This document shows positions 1-6,001 of a stretch of DNA of 11,124 bases, one piece after another. Under the pieces are notes generated by a model. It saw only the letters and a program-made list of their open reading frames with translations. It made no database searches and had not been told where the DNA came from. Source of the stretch: Kiritimatiellia bacterium (GTDB taxonomy: Bacteria > Verrucomicrobiota > Kiritimatiellia > RFP12 > UBA1067); NCBI GenBank assembly GCA_016303225.1, contig JAEDMC010000102.1, forward strand, positions 1 through 11,124, read 5' to 3'. The number at the start of each line of letters is the position of its first letter. Positions within the stretch are counted from its first letter, which is position 1. The position numbers were made by a program, and so were the translations under genes.

Positions 1-1127
1 AGCTCGAGCTTGCCGAGGCCCTTCTGCGTGGAGCGGATCGCGATCAGCGTGTAGCCGAAGCCGACGCCCATGTTGCGGAGCGTCGTCGAGTCGGTGAGAT
101 CGCGCTGCATGCGCGAGATCGCGAGCTTGCGGGCCATGAAACCCATCACCGCGTTCGCAAGCCCGAGGTTGCCCTCCGAGTTCTCGAAGTCGATCGGGTT
201 CACCTTGTGCGGCATCGTCGACGAGCCGATCTCGCCCTTCACGGTCCGCTGCTTGAAGTAGCCCATCGAGACGTACATCCAGACGTCGCGGTCGAAGTCG
301 AGAAGAACGGAGTTCCAGCGCTGGATCGCGTCGAAGAGCTCGGCGATGCCGTCATGGCTCTCGATCTGAGTCGTCAGGCGGTTCTGACGGAGCCCGAGCG
401 TCTTGATGACCTTGCCGGAGAGCTTCTCCCAGTCGACGTCGGGATACGCGGAGAGGTGTGCGTTGAAGTTGCCGACCGCGCCGTTCATCTTCGCCGGCAT
501 CACGAGCCGGTCGATCTCGCCCGCCTGACGCTTCAGGCGCTGGCTCACGACCGCAAGCTCCTTGCCGACCGTCGTCGGGGACGCGGGCTGGCCGTGCGTG
601 TGCGCGAGCATCGGCACCTTCGCGTAGGCCTTCGCCATCTCGACGACCTTCGCCGTCATCTCGTCCATCGCGCCCCTGAGGACCTTCTGTCCGTCCCGCA
701 GCATCAGCGCGTGCGACATGTTGTTGATGTCCTCGGAGGTGCAGCCGAAGTGGATGAACTCGAGAATGTTTGAGGTCTGACGTTTGACGTTTGAGGCTTG
801 GAGGTTGAAGGCTGCGGAGAGTTTCTCCTTGAGGAAGTACTCGACGGCCTTGACGTCGTGGTTGGTGGTCTTCTCGATGTCCTTGACGCGCTGCGCGTCC
901 GCCAGGGAGAACTCGGCGGCGACCTTGTCGACCGCCTTCGCCTGCGCGGCCGTGAGCTTGCACTCGCGGATCTTCGGATCCGCCGCAAGCGCCTTGAGCC
1001 ACGTGCACTCGACGAGCACGCGCCGCTTGATGAGCCCGAACTCGGAAAAGATCTCCTGCAGCTCGGAGCACTTGTTCGAATAGCGCCCGTCAATCGGGCT
1101 GACCGCCAGCAAAGAATCGATGTTCAT
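1..1127 (-). CDS. purB: Adenylosuccinate lyase, E. coli-type (3' end off the window)
   Basis: Cytosolic enzyme of purine synthesis. It releases fumarate from SAICAR in the de novo pathway and from adenylosuccinate in AMP formation. 375 complete codons are visible; the family is about 456 residues, so roughly 80 C-terminal residues lie off the left edge. The N-terminus (MNIDSLLAVSPIDGRY), ERTTNH-like EKTTNHDVKAVEYFLKEK (residues 85-102), CTSEDINN (129-136), THGQPASPTTVGKE (177-190, catalytic His region) and the flexible signature loop GSSTMPHKVNPIDFENSEGN (301-320, catalytic Ser) all match the E. coli-type PurB subgroup. The ATG at 1127 is chosen because it reproduces the family N-terminus. 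No Shine-Dalgarno precedes it; a -10 element lies 6 bases upstream. Residues 111-120 (ASNVKRQTSN) are an insertion absent from E. coli PurB and encoded by quasi-repetitive DNA. The reading frame stays open through it and all visible catalytic motifs are intact, so the gene is probably functional. Confidence 0.96.
   Translation of the reverse strand, partial: MNIDSLLAVSPIDGRYSNKCSELQEIFSEFGLIKRRVLVECTWLKALAADPKIRECKLTAAQAKAVDKVAAEFSLADAQRVKDIEKTTNHDVKAVEYFLKEKLSAAFNLQASNVKRQTSNILEFIHFGCTSEDINNMSHALMLRDGQKVLRGAMDEMTAKVVEMAKAYAKVPMLAHTHGQPASPTTVGKELAVVSQRLKRQAGEIDRLVMPAKMNGAVGNFNAHLSAYPDVDWEKLSGKVIKTLGLRQNRLTTQIESHDGIAELFDAIQRWNSVLLDFDRDVWMYVSMGYFKQRTVKGEIGSSTMPHKVNPIDFENSEGNLGLANAVMGFMARKLAISRMQRDLTDSTTLRNMGVGFGYTLIAIRSTQKGLGKLE
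768..810 (-). repeat. Quasi-repetitive insertion inside purB
   Basis: On the minus strand this stretch is built from near-repeats of a 7-8 base unit, TCAAACG/TCAGACC/TCAAACA. It encodes purB residues 107-120, including ASNVKRQTSN. Ordinary PurB has only a short loop between the KEK helix and the EFIHFxCTSEDIN motif. The local base use (runs of CAAAC) is unlike the G/C-ending codons on either side. I read it as a low-complexity repeat that entered in frame. Confidence 0.75.
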
Positions 1128-1133
1128 GGCGAT

Positions 1134-1142
1134 ATTATATCA
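1134..1142 (-). promoter_or_regulatory. Extended -10 promoter of purB, placed for a leaderless mRNA
   Basis: The minus strand reads TGATATAAT, a perfect TATAAT with the TGn extension. Only six bases (ATCGCC) separate it from the purB ATG, so a normal 6-7 base distance puts the transcript start at or beside the A of the start codon. There is no recognisable -35 box and no Shine-Dalgarno in the gap. The match is exact; promoter use is inferred. Confidence 0.6.
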
Positions 1143-1160
1143 AAATTGGCGGATGCGCCC

Positions 1161-1280
1161 CTACGGCAAAGTGACGTCGATCTGGGTGCCGGCGCTGTAA
1201 ATCGTATTCGCCGCATCGCTGCCGAAGCCCGCGATGGCGACACCGTGGGGACGCGCGAGGACGAGCTCGCGGACATTCTC
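1161..1280 (-). pseudogene. Orphan C-terminal gene remnant between tkt and purB
   Basis: One frame between two stop codons encodes 39 residues that read like genuine protein: NVRELVLARPHGVAIAGFGS, then DAANTIYSAGTQIDVTLP and a TAG stop. It has no start codon or ribosome binding site in frame; a TAG lies immediately upstream. The alternation of small and hydrophobic residues ending in beta-strand-like QIDVTLP suggests the end of a secreted or surface protein. I do not recognise the family. It is most simply the tail of a gene whose front was deleted. A second frame has an ATG behind AGGAG but encodes Ser/Arg-rich sequence with no protein character. Confidence 0.4.
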
Positions 1281-1299
1281 CTAAATTCTCAGCTCTTAG

Positions 1300-3276
1300 T
1301 TACACCAGCGCCTTGGCCGTCGCGTAGATGTTGTCGACCGTGAAGCCGAACTTCTCCGTGAGCACCTTGTAGGGCGCGGACGCGCCGTAGTGGTCGATCG
1401 TCACATAGCCGGTCGAACGGAAGTCGATGCGGAAGCGGTCCAGTCCGAAACGGGTGCCCGCCTCGACGATGACGCGCTTGTTCATCTCCTGCGGCAACAC
1501 GAAGCAGCGGTACGCGGGCGTCGTCTCGCGGTGGAAACGCTCCACGCAGGGAACGGACACAACGCGCACCGATTGGTTGTCCTGCAGCCAGAGGCGCTTC
1601 GCCGCCTCGATGGTCGGCGCAACCTCGGATCCGGTCGCGAGGAAAAGGATCGTGTTCTTGTCCTGACGTCCGGCCTGGTAGATGACGTACGCGCCCTTGG
1701 CGACGCCCTCCTGCTTCACATCCTCCAGCACCGGCAGGTCCTGACGCGAAGTCAGGAGGCAGCTCGGCCCCGTCTTTTGGCAGAGGATCTCAACCCACGC
1801 GGCGGCCGTCTCGTTCGCGTCAGCCGGACGCCAGGTCATCACGTTCGGCATCGCGCGGAGCGCCGCGAGATGCTCGATCGGCTCGTGCGTCGGACCGTCC
1901 TCGCCCACGCAGTAGCTGTCGTGCGAGAAGACGTAGATGGACGGCACCTGCATGAGCGCCGCAAGGCGGATCGCCGGACGGCAGTAATCGCTGAAGACGA
2001 AGAACGTCGCACCATACGCGCGGAAGCGCTCGTCAAACGCGGTGATGCCGTTGACGATCGCGGACATGCCGAGCTCGCGGATGCCGAAGTGGATGTTGCG
2101 GCCTTCGAACTCACCCGGCTTCACGTCGCCGAGGCCCTTCAAAATCGTCTTGTTGGACGGTCCCAAGTCCGCCGAGCCGCCGACGAGGCCCGGCACCTGC
2201 GGCGCAAGGGCGTTCATCACGGTTCCGCAGGCCGCGCGCGTCGCGACCGGCTTTTCGAGATCGAACTTCGGCAGCGCCGCGACGAGCCGCGCCTTGAACG
2301 CCTCGTCCGTCTCGGGCTTCTTGCCATACGTGCCGGCGGCCTTGGCCGCGTCTTTCGCGACCTTGACGTCCTTGTTGCGCCAGCGGTGGCAGAGCGCCGC
2401 GCGTGCGGCGAAGAGGTCGTAGATCTCCTGCGAGACGACAAAGCTCTCGTCCGGATTGAAGCCGAGCGCCTTCTTGACGCCCGCCACCTCGTCCGCGCCG
2501 AGCGGCGCACCGTGGCAGTCGGCCGTGTCCTGCTTGGTGGGCGAGCCGTAGCCGATGTGCGTCGTCGCGATGATGAGGACCGGCTGGCCGGTCACCTTCT
2601 CCGCGCGCATGTAGACGCGGTGAATCGCCTCCGGATCGTGTCCGTCGACCTCGAAGACCTTCCAGCCGTAGCTCTGGAAGCGCAGCTTCGTGTTGTCGTT
2701 CAGCGCGAGGGACGTGTCGCCCTCGATCGTGATGTGGTTCGAATCGTAGACGAGAACGAGGTCGTCGAGCTTCATCGCACCGGCCCACGAGCAGACCTCG
2801 TGGCTGATGCCCTCCTCCAGGTCGCCGTCGCCACAGAAGACCCACGTGCGGTTGCCCGTCTTCGCCTTCTTCGCCGCCAGCGTGAGGCCGACGCCCATCG
2901 CAATGCCCTGGCCGAGCGGCCCCGTCGTCACCTCGACGCCCGGCATCAGGCCGCGCTCGGGATGCCCGGCGCAGCGGCTGCCCCACTGGCGGAAGGTCTT
3001 GAGCTCATCCATCGAAAGCCCGCCGACGCCAGCGAAGTGGAAGAGCGCGTAGACGAGCGCGGAGGCGTGTCCGCCCGAGAAGACGAGACGGTCGCGATTC
3101 GCCCAGGCGACATCCTGCGGATCAACCCGGAGATGGTTCAGCCAGAGGACGGACGCCAGGTCCGCCATGCCCATCGCCGCGCCGGGATGCCCCGAATTGG
3201 CCTTTTCAATCATGTCCGCGCACAGGCAGCGAATCGTATTCGCAACCAACTTCATCTGATCAGTCGTAACCTTCAT
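1300..3276 (-). CDS. tkt: Transketolase
   Basis: ThDP- and Mg-dependent cytosolic enzyme of the non-oxidative pentose phosphate pathway. It moves two-carbon units from xylulose 5-phosphate to ribose 5-phosphate or erythrose 4-phosphate. The protein is 658 residues, against 663 in E. coli TktA. Visible in order: NSGHPGAAMGMAD (27-39, His30), SGGHAS (His70), TTGPLGQG (117-124), the ThDP/Mg motif GDGDLEEG (149-156) with Asn180, His255 in DTADCHGAP, GGSADLGPSNKT (366-377), GIRELGM with catalytic Glu401, and DGPTHEPIEHLA in the pyrimidine domain. The ATG at 3276 is preferred because it matches the family start and has GGGGAG five bases upstream; in-frame sequence upstream of it is not transketolase. 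The gene follows the GH2 gene by 43 bases but has its own promoter. All key residues are present. Confidence 0.97.
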   Translation of the reverse strand: MKVTTDQMKLVANTIRCLCADMIEKANSGHPGAAMGMADLASVLWLNHLRVDPQDVAWANRDRLVFSGGHASALVYALFHFAGVGGLSMDELKTFRQWGSRCAGHPERGLMPGVEVTTGPLGQGIAMGVGLTLAAKKAKTGNRTWVFCGDGDLEEGISHEVCSWAGAMKLDDLVLVYDSNHITIEGDTSLALNDNTKLRFQSYGWKVFEVDGHDPEAIHRVYMRAEKVTGQPVLIIATTHIGYGSPTKQDTADCHGAPLGADEVAGVKKALGFNPDESFVVSQEIYDLFAARAALCHRWRNKDVKVAKDAAKAAGTYGKKPETDEAFKARLVAALPKFDLEKPVATRAACGTVMNALAPQVPGLVGGSADLGPSNKTILKGLGDVKPGEFEGRNIHFGIRELGMSAIVNGITAFDERFRAYGATFFVFSDYCRPAIRLAALMQVPSIYVFSHDSYCVGEDGPTHEPIEHLAALRAMPNVMTWRPADANETAAAWVEILCQKTGPSCLLTSRQDLPVLEDVKQEGVAKGAYVIYQAGRQDKNTILFLATGSEVAPTIEAAKRLWLQDNQSVRVVSVPCVERFHRETTPAYRCFVLPQEMNKRVIVEAGTRFGLDRFRIDFRSTGYVTIDHYGASAPYKVLTEKFGFTVDNIYATAKALV

Positions 3277-3287
3277 TTCGTCTCCCC

Positions 3288-3311
3288 GAAAATGTCCGTG
3301 AAAATGTCCGT
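3288..3311 (-). repeat. 12-bp perfect tandem repeat in the tkt leader
   Basis: On the minus strand ACGGACATTTTC occurs twice back to back between the tkt -10 box and its ribosome binding site (GGGGAGA, 3281-3287). The expected transcript start lies inside the first copy, so the tkt leader would begin in the repeat. It could be a regulator-binding direct repeat or a chance duplication; the sequence does not decide. Confidence 0.7.
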
Positions 3312-3313
3312 AT

Positions 3314-3322
3314 ATTATATCA
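3314..3322 (-). promoter_or_regulatory. Extended -10 promoter of tkt, starting at the GH2 stop codon
   Basis: The minus strand reads TGATATAAT. Its first three bases are the TGA stop codon of the upstream GH2 gene (3320-3322). No -35 box is recognisable, as is common for extended -10 promoters. The expected start near 3307 gives a leader of about 30 bases carrying the 12-bp repeat and the ribosome binding site. The surrounding TTTTGATATAATAT is nearly identical to the purB promoter. Confidence 0.6.
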
Positions 3323-5641
3323 AAAACCGAGGGAGAGCTTCGCCATTCGCAAGCCGTCGGCCGTCGCGGCCAGCGTAATCTTGCCGTTTTTCCGGGTGCG
3401 GCGGACGATGACCATCGCCTGTCCGTAGTAGAGCGGATGCGACGAAACGTCCTTGAACGAGTCGAATCCGCGCGGATTTCCGTTGCCGACGGACACGATT
3501 TCGCCGTTGCCCTCGAGGTCAAAACTCACCCGGTTCATCGCAAGCGGACACGGCACGCCCTTCTCGTCCGTGGCCGTCACGCGCACGTAGACGAGGTCAT
3601 CCGACGTCTCCGTGCAGGGATCGACAGCAAGCCGGAGCTCGGACGGCTTCCCGGCCGTCCGCCGGACGGTCTCGCCGATCTTCCTGCCGCCCTTGTAGGC
3701 GACCGCCTTCAGCTCGCCCGGTTCGAACGGGATGTCATACCAGCGGAAACGGTACTTGTCGCAGACCCTGTAGTAGGGATTGTCCTGCTGGCGGCCCTTG
3801 TAGTCGTTGTCCTTCGCGTTGTGCTCGAGCGGATACTCGACATCCTTCGCCTTGTGCCGACGGCCGAGGGAGCGTCCGTTCAGGAAGAGCTCCACCTCGT
3901 CTCCGGACGAATAGACGAACGCGGGGACCTTCTCGCCCGCCTTCCAGTTCCAGTGCGGCAGGAGGTGCAACGTGTCGGCGGACGTGTTCCAATGCGCGCG
4001 ATAGAGGTAGTAGCGGTCCTTCGGTACGCCCGTCAGGTCGACGATGCCGTAGTAGGAGCTGCGCGCGATGTCGGACGGCTTGACGTCCTTGTGGTCGTTG
4101 CGATAGTAGTCGCTGTACGGAGACGGCTCGCCGATGTAGTCGAAGCCCGTCCAGACGAACTCGCCCGCGACAAAGCGGTCCTTCTCCATGCGGTAGAACT
4201 CGACGTCGGGAATGTCGCTGTAGCTCGCAGCCGTCATGTCAAAGCCGTCCGTCTTGAAGACCTTGCCCGCAATGTCGCTCCGCGTCTCGGCGGGCGGCAC
4301 CTGGAAAAAACCGATCTCGCTGTAGGAGCTGCACGATTCGGTGTAGACGATCGGCTTGTCGGGATAGGCCGTCTTCATCGGCATGTAGCGCTGCGCATAG
4401 TTCCAGCCCGTCAGATCCAAGTCGGCAAAGCACGACACCGTGACGGCCTCCCAGGCGGCGATGCCGACGGGGCGCGTCACGTCCTCGCTCCGCACCGCCT
4501 CGCGGAACATCCGGCACCTCTCGCGCGTCACGCCGGACGGATACTTCTCCGAGCTGATCGGTATCTCGTTGCCGATCGACCACGCCGCCACGCACGGGTG
4601 GTTGCGGTCGCGGCGGACGAACGCCTTCAGGTTGCGGCAGACATACTCCTCGAGATTGGCCGTGCCGCGCGCCATCGTATCGTCCCACTTGTCGAAGCAC
4701 TCGTCCCAGACGACGAAGCCCATCCGGTCGCAGAGGTCGAGGAACTTCGCCGCCGGTGCGTTGTGCGAGGTGCGGATCGCGTTAACGCCCATGTCCTTCA
4801 AAATGCGCAACTGGCGTTTCGCCGCCGTCTCGTCGAAGACCATGCCGAGCGGACCGAAGTCCGAATGCAGGCACACGCCCTTCAGCTGCAGGCGACGTCC
4901 GTTCAGCCAGAATCCGTCGTCTGCCGTGAACTTCATCGTGCGGATGCCGTAGGTGAATTTCTCCCCCAGCGCCTCAAGCTCGTAGAGCTCGGGCTTCTCC
5001 ACGCTCCAAAGCCGCGGCTTCTCGACGACAAAGGACGAGTTGGTCGGTCCGTACAGCGACGAGACATAGGACACGTTCACCGTCGCGCGCGAGAAGTCGG
5101 CGGACGGCTCGGCGACGATCTTCATCGTGCCGGGGACCACGTGGTTCTTCGGCTTTACCACAAGATGCACGCTCCGGTAGATTCCCGCACCTGGATACCA
5201 GCGGGAGAAGAGCTTCGTGGTGTCGGCGGCGACTTCGACCAGGTTTTCGCCGGACGTCAGCAGCTCGCCGACGTCAAGCGTGAAGGACATATAGCCGTAG
5301 TCCCAGCCACCGGCCGGATGTCCGTTGACCGTCACCGACGGATGCGCCTGCACGCCGTCAAACGAGAGGTACGCCTTGCCGCTCGACTCCAGCGTCTTCC
5401 ACTCTTCAGGCGTCAGCACGAAGGTGCGGCGGTACACGCCCCGTCCCTTCCACGGCAGCTTGCCGCTGTTCGCGCAATCGCCCGTCGCCTCGGGATCGAA
5501 CGGCGCGATGCCCCAGTCGTGCGGAACCGTTACCTTCGTCCAGCTCGCTCCCTCGCGGCGAAACTCCCAGATTCCGTCCAGTGTCCGTCCCATCGTCGGC
5601 AGCACCGCCAACAACACCATTACTGCAATCAGTTTTTTCAT
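3320..5641 (-). CDS. Secreted glycoside hydrolase family 2 enzyme (beta-galactosidase-like)
   Basis: Retaining exo-glycosidase, 773 residues, probably cutting terminal beta-galactosides (or a related beta-glycoside) from dietary or host glycans outside the cytoplasm. Residues 1-19 (MKKLIAVMVLLAVLPTMGR) look like a Sec signal peptide. The N-terminal jelly-roll domain includes VPHDWGI (39-45), GKGxYRRxF-like GRGVYRRTF (66-74) and WYPGAGIYRSVHL (148-160). The TIM barrel starts near 240 and carries GVNAIRTSHNAPA (285-297). The acid/base is Glu359 in AAWSIGNE and the nucleophile Glu435 in VYTES. A DUF4982-like domain follows (from about 560, VELFLNGRSLG), then a C-terminal Ig-like domain (about 665-765). 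Domain 2 is unusually short. The ATG at 5641 is chosen because it starts the signal peptide; an in-frame ATG at 5707 would bury it. Substrate cannot be fixed from sequence. Confidence 0.92.
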   Translation of the reverse strand: MKKLIAVMVLLAVLPTMGRTLDGIWEFRREGASWTKVTVPHDWGIAPFDPEATGDCANSGKLPWKGRGVYRRTFVLTPEEWKTLESSGKAYLSFDGVQAHPSVTVNGHPAGGWDYGYMSFTLDVGELLTSGENLVEVAADTTKLFSRWYPGAGIYRSVHLVVKPKNHVVPGTMKIVAEPSADFSRATVNVSYVSSLYGPTNSSFVVEKPRLWSVEKPELYELEALGEKFTYGIRTMKFTADDGFWLNGRRLQLKGVCLHSDFGPLGMVFDETAAKRQLRILKDMGVNAIRTSHNAPAAKFLDLCDRMGFVVWDECFDKWDDTMARGTANLEEYVCRNLKAFVRRDRNHPCVAAWSIGNEIPISSEKYPSGVTRERCRMFREAVRSEDVTRPVGIAAWEAVTVSCFADLDLTGWNYAQRYMPMKTAYPDKPIVYTESCSSYSEIGFFQVPPAETRSDIAGKVFKTDGFDMTAASYSDIPDVEFYRMEKDRFVAGEFVWTGFDYIGEPSPYSDYYRNDHKDVKPSDIARSSYYGIVDLTGVPKDRYYLYRAHWNTSADTLHLLPHWNWKAGEKVPAFVYSSGDEVELFLNGRSLGRRHKAKDVEYPLEHNAKDNDYKGRQQDNPYYRVCDKYRFRWYDIPFEPGELKAVAYKGGRKIGETVRRTAGKPSELRLAVDPCTETSDDLVYVRVTATDEKGVPCPLAMNRVSFDLEGNGEIVSVGNGNPRGFDSFKDVSSHPLYYGQAMVIVRRTRKNGKITLAATADGLRMAKLSLGF

Positions 5642-5736
5642 AAGCCTATATTCATCATTGAAAAGCCAGCTCTTCGAGCCGGATGAGTCCTCGGCCCTTT
5701 GCACCATAAAGCATTTACTCTAGCCTTATGTCGCTA

Positions 5737-5745
5737 ATTATAGCA
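5737..5745 (-). promoter_or_regulatory. Extended -10 promoter of the GH2 gene
   Basis: The minus strand reads TGCTATAAT, a perfect -10 with the TGn extension and no good -35 box. The expected start near 5730 gives a leader of about 90 bases before the signal-peptide ATG at 5641, with AGG as a weak ribosome binding site. The element lies 15 bases beyond the tandem REP copies, on the GH2 side. Confidence 0.55.
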
Positions 5746-5759
5746 TATTCGCGTGCTGC

Positions 5760-5807
5760 TAAAGCTGCGGGGACAGTCCCTCTTAAAGCTGCGGGGACAG
5801 TCCCTCT
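5760..5807. repeat. Two tandem REP units (24-bp period)
   Basis: Two perfect 24-bp units lie head to tail. Each contains GCTGC, the core GGGGACAGTCCC (5769-5780 and 5793-5804) and CTCT, joined through TTAAA. The core is an inverted repeat, GGGGAC-A-GTCCC, that would form a short hairpin. The same core recurs at 6799, and inverted at 7172 and 7304, around and inside the adjacent RAYT gene. That is the classic arrangement of REP palindromes with their transposase. These copies lie between the RAYT stop and the GH2 promoter. Confidence 0.85.
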
Positions 5808-5808
5808 T

Positions 5809-6001
5809 TTGAATTCACCGCAACCCGCCTTGGCTCACAAGACCATAGACTTTCCTTATGACCTTCCGCTTCGGGTCAACGCTTCGCCAGCGGCGGATCA
5901 TGCTCCGTCGCCAGAGTTAGCTAGATTGTCTCATTGGCACAGACCACCCCGCAGGGCGGACGCCTTCGCCGCATTTCGCCGCAGTACGCGAACGATCCTC
6001 G
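5809..6001. other. Gene-free stretch with one strong hairpin
   Basis: No protein-like frame is seen between the REP pair and the end of the RAYT gene. The clearest structure is an 8-bp stem (GCGGCGGA at 5890-5897 with TCCGTCGC at 5904-5911, one G-T pair) closed by a six-base loop. No T-run follows on either strand, so it is not a typical intrinsic terminator. It may be part of the element's 3' end. Confidence 0.4.

Noticed and set aside
1390..3378. Long open frame on the plus strand opposite tkt
   Set aside because: Arg/Asp/His/Val-rich shadow of a GC-rich gene with no motif; tkt on the minus strand is certain.
3277..3522. In-frame extension of transketolase up to an ATG at 3522
   Set aside because: The extra 82 residues are antisense to the end of the GH2 gene and unlike any transketolase; the ATG at 3276 has a good ribosome binding site and matches the family start.
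3437..5686. Long open frame on the plus strand opposite the GH2 gene
   Set aside because: Same shadow pattern; the GH2 catalytic motifs prove the minus strand.
5642..5707. GH2 start at the ATG at 5707
   Set aside because: It would put 22 polar residues before a textbook signal peptide; the ATG at 5641 begins exactly at MKKLIAV.
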